DNA of 64,000 nucleotides from Rheum nobile (GCA_027886185.1 WOAB01000055.1:1224501-1288500); one strand, 5' to 3'. Positions 9,730-20,356 are shown, counted from the stretch's first letter. Made by a program: numbers and translations. The notes: generated by a model not told the origin, from the letters alone.

Positions 9730-10460
9730 ATAGCTTGGGATATCATGACTTTACATTAGGATTCAACTTGAGTTTTTAGACTTTTGTTTAGAACTTGAAT
9801 TCATACGTGACTACGTGAGCTTAACATAATTGGATCAATACATTGACAACCTAATATAGTTTTCTTCAAGTAAACCGTAACAGTTATTATGTGAGAACTA
9901 GAGATGAATAAACCTATATTTGTAGAATATAAGTTATCAAAATACAAGAGATTTAATTAAATGCATAAAGTTGAAAAATCCTATATTATTGTCCTTTTGT
10001 ATAGACATATACACTGACGGACACAAGGATTTGTATTTAAAAAAAAATAACTACATAATATAAATTTTCAATGTTGTTTTACTAAAAAGGAAAAAAATAG
10101 AAAATGTGGAAGGAAGAATAATAAAACAAAAGATGAGAGTTGATAGAGATTGAATCCATGACCTACTGGCATTTCTTATACAAGTTTCAACACAAGAATC
10201 ACTACGCCAACGTATTTTCTATGTAATTTTCTCATTGGTTTATGTTTATGTTATTAAAATAAAAAGTTCAAGAGGGGCTACATCTAGAATCTGACGAGAT
10301 ACCAAGGAATTTGCCGGAGGGAAATAGCCTCTGGTTCCGCTACTATACATACATACAACTATGCAATTTTACACGCGTGCAACTTTTGATCAAGTGTTGC
10401 ATGGTTAATATACATTTTTTTTATCAAGGGATGAATGAAACTATATCTATAAAAAAAAAT
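9730..10460. other. AT-rich intergenic stretch
   Basis: No gene, RNA or transposon end is supported here. Confidence 0.45.
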
Positions 10461-10844
10461 AGGGAAATAGCACCCAATATCCCAAATCACTAATGCACTT
10501 GCAAAATTACCCTACCTTTTTTGTTTTTTGCAAATCTACCCCCAAAGACTTTTTTTTCCTTGTTTTTTGCAAATATATCCCACAAATAAAAAGGTAAATT
10601 AAAAATTGAATTTTCTTTTTCTTTTGAAAATATTAATATGATATAACAATAAAATAATAATAAAATTTTAATTTAATTTAAAAAAATTTAAACTTAAATA
10701 AAATTTAAAAATTCAAAATCAAAAATTTTCATTTTTTTTTCCTGATTTCTCTTTTAATTTTCATTTTTATTTCTTTGGGTCTCAAATTCTTCTATTCAAA
10801 ATCTCCATTTGCTTTAGAAACCCAATTAGTTCTTAGAACCCTAA

Positions 10845-11417
10845 AACTTCTCCCCCTTCTCAAAATATGGAGATGGTGTCGCGAACCACGACCTCCAATT
10901 CGGTGTCCCTGCCGCCGGCGTCGGAGTGCTAAAACCCCACCACTTCAGAGGGGTGAGGAAGAGACCCTGGGGCCGCTACGCCGCCGAGATCAGGGATCCC
11001 GCCAAGAAGAGCCGCGTCTGGCTCGGCACCTTCGACACCGCGGAGGAGGCCGCCCTCGCCTACGACTCCGCCGCCCGGCGGTTTTGCGGTTCCAAGGCCA
11101 AGACTAATTTCGCTCTCCCCTCTGAGTCCCTCCCTCCCTTTCCCGCCGCCAGTGTCGGAGACGAAGGCAGTACCGTCGAGTCGTCAAGCCACGAGAAGTC
11201 GCCTCAGCCTCCCATGGTCAATTCCCCCTCTCCGCCGCTGGATCTGAACCTCGGAAGCGGTTGCGTCGGTGTATACCTTGGCTCTGCTGTAAGGAGTCCG
11301 TTCTGGCCTCAACATCAAGGCCAGATAACCGGATTTGAAGATGGTGTCGTTCAGCCTACACAAATTTGTGTGGTGGTGTTCACTGTTCAGCCTACACCGA
11401 TTTCCAGGAATATCTAA
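10845..11417 (+). pseudogene. ERF-family repressor (AP2 domain plus EAR motif), start frame broken
   Basis: ERF proteins bind GCC-box promoters in the nucleus. The open frame holds a full AP2/ERF domain at about 10938-11112: HFRGVRKRPWGRYAAEIRDP, then VWLGTFDTAEEAA and AYDSAARRF. Ala and Asp at the subfamily-defining positions indicate ERF rather than DREB type. An EAR repression motif LDLNLG (about 11238-11255) points to the ERF4/ERF12-like repressor group. No ATG precedes the domain in this frame. The upstream ATG at 10867 is in another frame and meets TAA at 10930 after 21 codons, consistent with a one-base indel. The usual FRG at the domain's end reads FCG, and the tail after the EAR motif looks non-native. 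It is GC-rich against AT-rich surroundings, as expected of a captured fragment. Confidence 0.8.
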
Positions 11418-11459
11418 ATGGGTTTTCCATTTGCAAAAGTTCAAGTTTTAACGGTGTGC

Positions 11460-11777
11460 TATTCACAGAGATCGTTAACTGTGCTCATTAAACCTCAAAA
11501 TTTTATGCACCCAGATGATAGCTTGGTATTGGAAGATGAAAGTGGAAGAGTTAAGCTTGGCGGGACTCTACTTTTGCCTTCTGCTTATGTAACATGTTAG
11601 TTTCTCACTCACTTTTTTTTTCTTTTAGTGAAGTTTTATCTTTGAGTTTTATCTAATGTGATGCGTGTGGCAGGGGTTGTGGTTGCATTACTTGGAAAAG
11701 AAACTGGAGCAGGATCCTTTTTGGTTGAACAAGTTCCTGAAGCTGGCCTACCACCGCAGATTGAGAAGCCACTGTGA
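11460..11777 (+). pseudogene. POLD2: fragment of DNA polymerase delta small subunit, two exons with intron
   Basis: POLD2 is the B subunit that links the replicative polymerase delta catalytic and accessory subunits. Exon 1 (about 11460-11595) encodes IKPQNFMHPDDSLVLEDE and GRVKLGGTLLLPSAYVT. A GT-AG intron of 78 bp (11596-11673) follows, and exon 2 (11674-11777) encodes VVVALLGKETGAG and PEAGLPPQIEKPL before TGA. Splicing keeps the frame. This matches the conserved N-terminal OB-fold region of POLD2; the rest of a ~440-residue protein is absent. Retention of the intron shows capture from genomic DNA rather than a retrocopy. Confidence 0.8.
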
Positions 11778-11819
11778 AAACTATCCTGTCATATAATGAA
11801 AACTATCCTGTCACCATTC

Positions 11820-12035
11820 AGGAACCTTGCATTTAACGTCAAAGCAGCTTTTCAGACACTTTTGTCCGATACAAGTGTATATGACATATGATCATTTTAT
11901 TAGTATTCTGCAATGGCAGCTGTGAAGTGTATTGATTTGTGTTAGGAGTTCACTTAAGTGTTGAAATAGTGGGTGCCGATGTCTAATGGAAATTCAAAAT
12001 GCAGGTTGGAGCAGACATTGTGAAGAGAGTGTTGA
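11820..12035 (+). repeat. direct repeat R1, first copy
   Basis: Sequence from CCTTGCATTTAACGTCAAAG through the intron-exon junction of the CPN60-beta fragment recurs at about 13712-13965, with colinear blocks such as GATACAAGTGTATATG and GCAATGGCAGCTGTGAAGTG. Confidence 0.8.
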
Positions 12036-12097
12036 GCTACCCGCTAAAGCTGATTGCCAAGATTGCTAATGCTAATGAAAGTGTGGTCACTGAGAAG
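12005..12097 (+). pseudogene. CPN60B: single-exon fragment of plastid chaperonin-60 beta
   Basis: Thirty-one codons lie between an AATGCAG acceptor and an AAG|GTATTC donor and encode VGADIVKRVLSYPLKLIAK then ESVVTEKV. This corresponds to a segment of the beta subunit of the chloroplast Rubisco-binding chaperonin, which folds imported and newly made proteins in the stroma. It is an isolated exon with intact splice signals and no neighbouring CPN60 exons, so a captured fragment. One residue run (IANANE) differs from the usual NAGVNG-type sequence. Confidence 0.75.
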
Positions 12098-12137
12098 GTA
12101 TTCAAACCGTGCGACTAAGGCAAGTTCAAGGCTGCCT

Positions 12138-12335
12138 TATTTCCTTAGCACTCCAGTGTCTTTCAATGTTGTATATGCACTTTAGTTGCAAAAAGAATTA
12201 TCTTGTTTTGTTTTAATGTTGAAATGACTCATTAATGAAGTAATTAAATATATAAAATTATTCTATCATATATTGAAAATTATCCTGTCACCAATATTCA
12301 TCAGTTAAAAATAATTACAAACTTGAAACATATGA
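12138..12335 (+). repeat. direct repeat R2, first copy
   Basis: A ~200-bp segment (CTTTAGTTGCAAA, CACTCATTAATGAAGTAATTA, AATTACAAACTTGAAACATA) recurs at 12993-13203 in the same orientation. Both copies contain the ATCCTGTCA motif. Confidence 0.8.
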
Positions 12336-12731
12336 ACCCGTCAGGATATTTATGGAATCATGACAGGATTGTGTTAAATTCTATAAATGCGCAAAAACGA
12401 ATATGTGAATTATCATAAACGAAAAAAATTATATGTATGCTCATGATTATGCTAATGTTATCTGTTGCAAGAGTGGGTGTCATCATCTAGGATTGTTGTT
12501 GGTGATTATCTGTATGCTCATGATTATGCTAATGATTATGCAATGGATTTAAGATCTTTGTAAGTCTCTTTTTATGTTCTTTGGAATGCATTAGGTCATT
12601 TAATTAGAAGTCCTTATCTATGATATCTTGCTGCATTCAGCATAGTGGTTATTTACTAAAGTTCCTTATGTTATCAGTTTCTATCTCAATTTTTGGGAAT
12701 CTAATCTTATCTGTCTCGTTATTTATGTCAG

Positions 12732-12850
12732 GTGAATGACTTTGTATTGGATGAAGAAAATAAGCGGCTTGTTGCACACTTGGAAGATATGTATGAAGAT
12801 TTGCAAGGAAGCAACATGGTTGTCGGGAGGGAGGGTGCTACTGGTTGGGC
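12732..12850 (+). pseudogene. unrecognised exon fragment
   Basis: After an acceptor-like TTATGTCAG the sequence opens into VNDFVLDEENKRLVAHLED followed by MYEDLQGSNM, which looks like genuine coding sequence (balanced codons, amphipathic helix pattern). It then runs into the poly-G tract at 12853. I do not recognise the donor gene. By context it is another captured fragment. Confidence 0.4.
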
Positions 12851-12852
12851 TT

Positions 12853-12873
12853 GGGGGGGGGGGGGGGGGGGGG
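12853..12873 (+). repeat. 21-nt poly-G tract
   Basis: Twenty-one consecutive G residues. Length may be unreliable owing to sequencing slippage. Confidence 0.85.
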
Positions 12874-12992
12874 AGAGGCATAGAAGACCTTGGTTTTTCT
12901 GCTGACACAGAGGCTAGTTCTTTTGGCTACTGGCTAACTGTCTATTTTTTAATGTTGTATATGTGACATGATACTATGCAGAGTATAATACT

Positions 12993-13203
12993 GCCTTATT
13001 TCTCTAGTACTCTAGGGTCTTCAATGTTGTATAGGCATTTTAGTTGCAAAGATAATTATTTTGTTTTGCTTCAATGTTGTAATCACTCATTAATGAAGTA
13101 ATTAAACGTATAGAATTATCCTGTCATATATTAAAAACTATCCTGTTAGCAATACTCATCCGTTAAAATAATTACCGCTAAAATAATTACAAACTTGAAA
13201 CAT
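12993..13203 (+). repeat. direct repeat R2, second copy
   Basis: Second copy of the 12138-12335 segment, same orientation, with small indels. Confidence 0.8.
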
Positions 13204-13460
13204 AATATTTCATTGAATTAAAAAAAAAATCAGTGACAATAACTTGTTTTACTTATGTCGATAGACAAATTATCACTTGGTGACAAGAGATGTAAGGTTT
13301 TAAATAATATTACCCAGGTTGACAGGATAATTTTTAGTTTATGACAGGGGCTTTAAGGTTGAATCTTGGGAAATCTAAAAAAGTAAATGAATTTGAGTCA
13401 ATTTGGGTTTGGGAGGGAAATTTAGGAGGGAAAAGTTATTTGGGAGGGAAATTTAGGAAA

Positions 13461-13526
13461 CAAATATATGGACAAGAAAGTAGTGGAAAGACCACCCTTG
13501 CATTGCATGCCATGGCTGAAGTGCAA
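13461..13526 (+). pseudogene. RecA Walker A exon fragment
   Basis: Twenty-two codons read QIYGQESSGKTTLALHAMAE plus VQ and follow a TTTAG acceptor-like sequence. This is the P-loop ATP-binding region of RecA recombinases; plants encode organelle-targeted bacterial-type RecAs. The rest of the ATPase domain is absent and downstream sequence is unrelated. It lies next to the GGGAGGGAAATTTAGG repeats. Confidence 0.7.
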
Positions 13527-13556
13527 CACCTCTTGCTCAGGCTGCGACGTCATCGG

Positions 13557-13705
13557 GGTGACAGGGAGCGAGGGCGGCGGCGGCGGAGTGCCTTTCTATA
13601 ACCTCCGAGGTGTTAGCGGTGGCGGTGGGGCTGCTTTCGGCTGGAGCGGTGGTAGCGGTGGGGCCAGGTCTCAATTTGGCGGTGATGGAGTCAAATTCAG
13701 TGCTC
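13557..13705 (+). repeat. glycine-rich coding-like segment, arm of a 3-kb-spaced inverted repeat
   Basis: GC-rich sequence with GGTGGTAGCGGTGGGGCC and CAATTTGGCGGTGATGGA blocks matches the reverse complement of about 16745-16860 closely. One frame reads as a Gly/Ser-rich stretch. The donor gene is unknown. Confidence 0.75.
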
Positions 13706-13711
13706 TCGGGA

Positions 13712-13975
13712 ACCTTGCATTTAACTTTAAAACAGCTTGCATTTAACTTCAAAATAGCTTGCATTTAACTTCAAAATAGCTTTTCAGATACTTTTGTCAG
13801 ATACAAGTGTATATGTCATATGATCTTTTTATTAGTATTTTGCAATGGCAGCTGTGAAGTGTATTGATTTGTGTTATGAGTTCACTTAAGTGTTGAAATA
13901 TTGGGTGTCGGTGTCTAATGGAAACTCAAAATGCAAGTTGGAGCAGACAATGTGAAGAGAGCGTTAGAGGAATAA
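13712..13975 (+). pseudogene. CPN60B: direct repeat R1, second copy, with truncated CPN60-beta exon
   Basis: Repeats the 11820-12035 block with an internal short triplication of GCATTTAACTTCAAAA-type sequence near 13725-13780. The exon start recurs as VGADNVKRALEE and then stops at TAA (13973-13975). Here the acceptor-like AAATGCAAG lacks the AG|GTT form of the first copy. Confidence 0.65.
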
Positions 13976-14029
13976 GAATGTCACAATGTTCAAGCTACAC
14001 TAATTTTTTGTATACCAAATAAAAATGTC

Positions 14030-15960
14030 ACAATGTTCAAGCTACACTAATTTTTTGTCACATGGTACAATTGCACGAATTATCTTTGGACGAATAATGC
14101 ATGTCACTGGTCTTTATATTTTTGTCAAATTGCATATTTGTATTGTGGGAATACACAATTACAATGTCAGAGAAGTTTATATTTTCATACTATCAACCTT
14201 AAATTCTTGTCATGATATTAAAGACGACATGTCAGTGAGTATGACGGGAATGGTTATGCATTTTCTTCCTATTTTAATCATTCTCTTCTTCTTCTTCTTC
14301 TTCCTATGTGATATAGACCGCCACTCATATTGGTCGATAGGATTATCTCAAACCATATTGAACCTGTCGAGATATATATGGAATCATGACAGGATTGTGT
14401 CATATCAATTTAACCCAAACTAGTCCATATTGAACTCGTTAGGATATATATATTTATTAAATTATGATAGGGTAATGTTAAATCCTATGAATATGCGAAA
14501 TCATTAACGAAGAAAATTGCATCAACTACTTTCGACTAAATACCAATTCAACCAATTTGAACCACACAAATTACATTAACTACTTTGAAACCATATCGAC
14601 CATGACTTGCTTCTATCTTCGAAGAAAAGAAAGTTCACAGCAAAAAGTCATAAGCAAATTACATTAAACTTTATGATAATATGTGTAATATCCATTACTT
14701 TATGAAACATATTATTTGCTTTTGTTTTATGTAATATAGTACTTTATGATAATGTCGCGCAACCTTAAATTCTTGTCATGATATTAAAGACGACAGGTCA
14801 GTGAGTATGACGGGAATGGTTATGCATTTTCTTCCTATTTTAATCATTCTCTTCTTCTTCCTATGTGATACGGACCGACACTCATATTGGTCGGTAGGAT
14901 TATCTCAAACCATATTGAACTTGTCATGATATATATGTAATCATGACAGGATTGTGTCATATCAATTTAACCCAAACTAGTCCACATTGAACCCGTCAGG
15001 ATATATATGGAATCATGACAGGATTGTGTTAAATTCTATGAATGCGCAAAAACAAATATGCGGAATATCATTAACGAAGAAAATTACATTAACTACTTTA
15101 GACTAAATATCAATTCAACCAAACCAATTCCAACAACACAAATTACATTAACTACTTTGAGACCATATTGACCATGACTTGCTTCTGTCTTCGAAGAAAA
15201 GAAAGTTCACAAGAAAAAGTCATAAGTAAATTACATTAAACTGTATGATAATGTGTGTAATATCTAGTACTTTATGAAGCATGTTATTTGTTTTCGTTTT
15301 ATATAATATAATACTTTATGATAATGTCGCATAATTTCAAACCATATTAAAGATGACAGGAGAATTCGGTGAGTATGACAGGATTGGTTATGTATTTTCT
15401 TCCTATTTTAATCATTCTCTTCTTCTTCTCGTGTGATCTGGACTGCCACTCATGTTGGTCGGTAGGATTATTTCAAACCATATTGAACATGTCATGATAT
15501 ATATTGAATCATGACAGGATTGTCATCTTTAATATGGTTTGAAATTACGCAGCATTATCATAAAGTACTATATTATATAAAATGAAAATACATAACATGC
15601 TTCATAAAGTACTAGATATTATACATATTATCATAAAGTTTAATGTAATTTGCTTATGGCTTTTTATTGTGAACTTTCTTTTCTTCGAAGACAGAAGCAA
15701 GTCATGGTCGATATGGTTTCAAAGTAGTTAATGTAATTTGTGTTGTTGGAATTGATTTAATTGATATTTAATCAAAAATAGTTAATGTAACTTTCTTCGT
15801 TAATGATATTTCTAATGAATGACAAGAGTTTAAGATTGATAGTATGAAAATATAAACTTTTCTGGCATTGTAATTGTTCATTCCAACAATACAAATATAC
15901 CATATGACAAAATTGTCAAAACTAATCACTACAACACAGTCTTTAGTTGTCCTTGCAACA
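14030..15960. repeat. block of tandem and inverted subrepeats rich in TGACAGGAT
   Basis: Two direct copies of a ~560-bp unit (about 14210-14765 and 14770-15350) share GAGTATGACGGGAATGGTTA and TTGGTCGRTAGGATTATC blocks. A third partial copy follows near 15355-15520. From about 15525 to 15960 the sequence is the reverse complement of parts of 14050-14780, for example TTCGAAGACAGAAGCAAG against CTTGCTTCTATCTTCGAAG. No reading frame is convincing. Confidence 0.75.
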
Positions 15961-16356
15961 CAAAAATATACCATGTGACAATACAAATATACCATGTGAC
16001 AAAATTGTTAAAACTTTAGTCTTTAGTTGTCCTTGTAAAAGCACTGGTAGATATATAATAAACAAGCAAGTAAAAGCATCTCAAACAAGAAAATTCTCAT
16101 ACTTTGATACAAATCTTCTATCATCAGCTTACAACATTCATGTCACTACTCAAAATCAGAATTTTCACACATCAACACTTAAACCAATTTAAACCAACAC
16201 CCAAACCTGAAACCGCCTACCTGACTTCATTCATTTCTTCGCAACTTCAAACTCAACAAACGCTAATTCCTAGAAATCTCCATTTCAGTATACGCTTATG
16301 GTTTTCTTCTTTAGGATTCGTTCTACTTTGCTCCGATCGATCGATTCCCGGCCAGA

Positions 16357-16578
16357 ATGGAAGCAGATCGCAATCTAGGTTGCGGTGGCAACGGCGGCGC
16401 CAGAGATCGGTCCAAGGGAGCCGCTTCCGCCGTCGATCAACTCACGGAGGAGGAGAAGATGGAGAAGTTCTACGATCTGATCAGAAATTACAAGGAAGCT
16501 CGCAATCGCCAGAGGATCGGAAATAGAGATTGCCCGCGGGAGAGGAGGAAGAAGTTGACTCTATCATGCAGAGATTGA
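16357..16578 (+). pseudogene. NIM1-interacting (NIMIN)-like fragment
   Basis: A 73-codon frame starts MEADRNLGCGGNGGARDRSK and contains EEEKMEKFYDLIRNYKEARN. That resembles the short NPR1-binding helix of NIMIN proteins, which modulate salicylate signalling in the nucleus. The ATG follows a plausible 5' leader (GATCGATTCCCGGCCAGA). The C-terminal EAR motif of NIMINs is absent and the frame ends in a local duplication of GAGGAGGAAGAAGTTGA. It is most likely a captured and truncated copy. The family call rests on one short motif. Confidence 0.45.
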
Positions 16579-16744
16579 CGGCGATGAGGAGGAGGAAGAA
16601 GTTGAAATTAGGAGATCGGAAACAGAGCTTGACGGCGATGAGGAGCTGAAGAGGAGGAAGAAGTTGAAATTAGGAGATCGGGACCAGCCGAGCTGGATTC
16701 TGGCGTTCAAATGGGAGGATTTCACGCAGAATGCTTCGACAGAG

Positions 16745-16860
16745 CACTGAATTTGACTCCATCACCGCCAAATTGAGACCTGGCCCCACCGCCACCGCTA
16801 CCACCGCTCTAGCCGAAAGCAACCCCACCACCACCACTACCACCGCTTCGTTCGTCTGAG
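16745..16860 (-). repeat. glycine-rich segment, inverted copy
   Basis: The reverse complement matches about 13620-13705 nearly base for base, indicating an inverted duplication within the composite region. Confidence 0.75.
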
Positions 16861-16909
16861 CCAAGTCCCGCCAAATCTGGTCTAGAAAACCTAGAACCAG
16901 ATTTTGTGC

Positions 16910-17012
16910 TTTGGGAGGGAAATTAGGGAAAAGTTGTGTATTTGGGAGGGAAATTTGGGAGGGAATTTTGAGAGGGAAATTTGGGAGGGGATTTTGGGAG
17001 GAAAATTTGAGA
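16910..17012 (+). repeat. short GGGAGGGAAATTT repeat
   Basis: Five or more diverged units of GGGAGGGAAATTT (about 18-25 bp spacing). A shorter version lies at 13404-13458, adjoining the RecA fragment. Confidence 0.8.
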
Positions 17013-17283
17013 GAGAAATAATAAACAATGTTTTTTTTGCTTTTTGTTTCCTTTTTCTTTTCATGATTTTTTTTTATTTTACTTAATTTCTGAATTAAAA
17101 GAAAAAATTTAATATTTTGAAAAAATACCCCAAATGGGGTATATATGAAAAAAAAGAGTCAAAGTGATATTTGTGCAAATCACTAATGGATTTGGGGTAT
17201 ATATGCAAATCCGTGAAAACAATATTGTTGCATGAATGTGAATATATACATGTAGAAGAAGCAAAACTTCATTGGCTACAATT

Positions 17284-17316
17284 CCAGAAGGTGGCCTAAT
17301 GATTGCCACCTTCTGG
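17284..17316. repeat. 12-bp perfect hairpin at the LINE 5' junction
   Basis: CCAGAAGGTGGC (17284-17295) pairs with GCCACCTTCTGG (17305-17316) across a 9-nt loop. Flanking CATTGGCTACAATT occurs at about 17270 and again at about 17397, so the 5' end has been locally duplicated and partly inverted. Confidence 0.8.
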
Positions 17317-17411
17317 AAGCTGAAGAAGCTACACTTAAAGTGTTGAGAGAGACTATCTGCTTGAGGAATTGTAAGCTCCAACAGAGTGTCAAACTCCATT
17401 GGCTACAATTT

Positions 17412-19753
17412 TAGGATCAAAGAAGTAGTTACTTCTACAACACCATCAAAAGTAGAAGAGACATAAATGACATTTTCAGTATTGAGGACATCTTAGGCAA
17501 CAGACTGACTGAGAAAAGGCAGAATAGAACTCATGTCATAGAACACTTCAAACAATGGTATGGCACTGAAGGAGATCACATGCCTTGCGATCCAAGAGTC
17601 TTTGATGAAGGACCCATTTCTGATCTGCAGGATAACACTGCCATGATCCAACCATTCTCCAGGGATGAAGTCAAACGAGCCCTGCTCAATGTGAGCAACA
17701 CCAAGGCACCTGAGCCTGATGGCTTTAGTTCCCAGTTCTTCACGGATAGCTGGACCACTGTGGGAAAATACTTCACTGATGTTATCTTGAACTTCTTTGA
17801 CAAGGGCAGACTACTCAAACAAGTGGGTTATGCCACAATAGTTCTCATTGGAAAGATTGACCAGCCTAACACAATTCATGATTATAGGCCCATTGCCTGT
17901 TGCATTGTCATCTACAAGGTGATTACCAAGCTGATAGTGTCCAGACTGCAAGCAGTGCTTCCCAAATTGATCAACAATGTACAAGGAGCCGTTATTAAAG
18001 GAAGGTCCATCAGACACAACATTGTTGTGTGTCAAGATCTCTTCAAAGTTTATTCCAGAAAATACACCAGCCCTAGATGTGCCCTCAAGATTGACTTAAG
18101 GAAAGCTTATGACACAGTAAATTGGCAGTTCTTGCTTCATGCTTTGTAGGGATTTGGCCTTCACCTAAGATTGATTCACTGGATTAGAGAATGTGTCACC
18201 AATTGTTCATTTACATTCTGTTTTGGTGGTGAAATTGAGGGGTTTATCCAGGGGAAAAGAGGATTGAAACAAGGAGATCCTCTGGCACCTTATCTCTTTG
18301 TACGTGTCATGGAGTATTTCAGCAGACTCACGGTTCTCAGAACAAAGGCCTTGGCATTCAAATTTCATCCCCAATGTAGCAGGTTGAGATTGACACACTT
18401 GTGCTTTGCTGATGACCTCTTCTTATTCACACATGGGAGCCTTCCTTCTTTGCAATCAGTCAAACACATCTTGAATGAGTTCTGCAACACTAGTGGACTG
18501 AGCATCAACAACAACAAATCAAAAGCTTTCTTTGCTGGAATGGGAACTAATGATATTGAAAATGCTCTTAACATCCTTGGCATGGTAAAAGGCAGCCTAC
18601 CTGTCACCTATCTGGGCATTCCACTCTGTAGTAGGAAAGCTATGGTGGAGGACTACAAGGCCTTGGTGTCCAAGATCACCTCTAAGGTCAACTGCTGGGC
18701 CTCAAAGAACTTGTCATATGCTGGGAGATTGCAGTTAGTTAATGCAGTACTCTATGGAGTACTTAATTATTGGTGCAAAGTGTTCATCCTCCCTAAGAAG
18801 ATCATCAAAACCATCACAGCTTCTATGAGGAATTTCCTATGGTGTGGCTCCAATGAAGGCATGAAATCTCCAACTGCATGGAGCACAGTCTACAGACCAA
18901 AGGATGAAGGGGGATTATGCCTAAAGGAAGTTCTGTCTTGGAACAAGACTGCAGTTACTGAGCTCATCTTTGACATCCTCCAGGACAAGGATTCCATCTG
19001 GAACACTTGGAGCAACAATAACCTGATTAGGGGAATAAACTTCTAGGAAGTCCGGAAAAAGGGAACTGACAGTGCAATGTGGAATGCTCTTTTGACAATT
19101 AGAGATGATATTCTAAAGGGGTTCAATGATGGCAGTACTGCTATAATCAGTGCTAGGGGAGGTAAGTTTGATAGCAAGGGCTTCTATAATGCCATAAGAC
19201 AGAGACGCCCAGAAGTGCAGTGGAATAGATTGATCTAGGGCAAATTGGTGACCCTAAGAACTTCGTTCACCTGCTGGATGGTTGTGCATGGAGGGATGTA
19301 TACTAGAGACAAACTCAAAGGCTATGGCCTCATTCAAGATGACAACTGTGCTCTCTGCAACGGGAGTGCTGAGACATGGGGCAAGATCTCCAACTGTGCT
19401 CTCTCCATCGCCATTACTCAAAGGTTGTTCTTAGCAAAGTTCTGACATGGGGCAAGATCGAAAGAAGGCACAACACAATCAAGGAATGGATTACCTGCAT
19501 GGAGAAGATCAAGGGGAAAAAGACTATGAAGTTCGCATTCTGGACCTGCTGCATCACGGCTAGTATTTACTACATCTGGAGATGTAGGAACATGATCATC
19601 TTCCAAGATAAAAATTGTAATGTGGATGAATGTGCTAACATGATAATTAACCATGTGAGAAATTGTACTAAGGCTAGATGGCATAGACAAAATAGAGAGG
19701 CAAGAAAATGGCTTGAGAGAGTGGGATTAGGACACAATCCTTGTAACACCTAG
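17412..19753 (+). pseudogene. LINE reverse transcriptase with zf-RVT domain, broken
   Basis: One frame carries successive RT motifs: SNTKAPEPDGFSSQFF, HDYRPIACCIVIYKV, ALKIDLRKAYDTVNW, KRGLKQGDPLAPYLF and the catalytic LCFADDLFLF (about 18400). A zf-RVT-like segment with CALCNGSAETW follows (about 19345). The frame is interrupted by TAG at 18147, 19044 and about 19236, and it shifts after about 19376, where GGGGCAAGATC is locally duplicated. RT would copy the element's RNA at a nicked target; this copy cannot. Confidence 0.9.
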
Positions 19754-19837
19754 GCTCTCCTAGGATTTTGTAAGTGTTTGGCTTATCTTGAATGGAAAAC
19801 TTATAACCTTTTCATTCAAAAAAAAAATATACATGTA

Positions 19838-20356
19838 ATTGATCATGAGTTGCATAGTTGCAATTTATTCCTTGATCAACCTTTGATCAAGTGATAAATT
19901 AACGTATATGTATAAAAAAAATTATTGCATAGTTGCATGTATGTATTAAGTATGTGAATACTTACATGCAACGGTTAATAGTAGATGAAATGTATTAAGA
20001 AAAATAAACATAAATGTAAGCTTTTCTAAAACCAAAAAGATTATTTAGATTTATTCAAATTGATGTATTTAATTAAATCCCTAGTATTTTGACAATTTTT
20101 GGTCGAGAATACGATTGTATGTACTTTGTTCACTACATTTTGACAACTTTGGAGATCAAAGACGACACTACGACACTGGGGGAAGAATGAAATTAGCACT
20201 GGTAATGCTCGAGTCTGTAACTTTGGAGCTCGATTTTGGAACTTTGGGGTCAAAAAAGATTTAGAGGTCAAATTTGTTGTGAATAGTACTATCGGATAAG
20301 ATCCATTGTGATTGGAGGGGATTTATGGGTTATTCGGGAATTGGTTGTAATCTAGG
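19838..20356. other. AT-rich flank of the retrotransposon nest, no gene seen
   Basis: No coding or RNA feature recognised. It is the pre-insertion host sequence of element A and continues at 61366 once A is removed. Confidence 0.5.

Larger units (their letters stand above)
10461..17215. mobile_element. composite gene-fragment-bearing region, probably a DNA transposon (Pack-MULE or Helitron type)
   Basis: About 6.7 kb carries pieces of at least five unrelated host genes (ERF, POLD2, CPN60-beta, RecA, NIMIN-like), some with introns, plus internal duplications and a motif (TGACAGGAT or its complement) repeated 11 times. Both ends hold similar sequence in inverted orientation: CCCAAATCACTAATGCACTTGCAAA near 10480 and, reverse-complemented, CCCCAAATCCATTAGTG then TTTGCACAAATAT near 17170-17210. 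These look like degraded terminal repeats, but I find no convincing target duplication. Boundaries and class are therefore tentative; several nested captures are an alternative. Confidence 0.5.
17255..19826 (+). mobile_element. 5'-truncated LINE (L1-type non-LTR retrotransposon)
   Basis: An 11-bp duplication ATATACATGTA (17244-17254, 19827-19837) flanks a segment that ends in a poly-A run (from 19818) and encodes a reverse transcriptase. Target duplication plus A tail are the hallmarks of target-primed reverse transcription. The endonuclease domain and ORF1 are missing, so the copy was truncated at the 5' end on insertion. Confidence 0.92.

Noticed and set aside
10926..11417. A functional ERF gene starting at GTG 10926
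   Set aside because: No in-frame ATG precedes the AP2 domain, the ATG-led frame is shifted, and the locus sits among other gene fragments.
12853..12873. Poly-G tract as a functional quadruplex element
   Set aside because: A pure homopolymer of 21 G is more likely slippage or sequencing noise, and nothing nearby suggests use.
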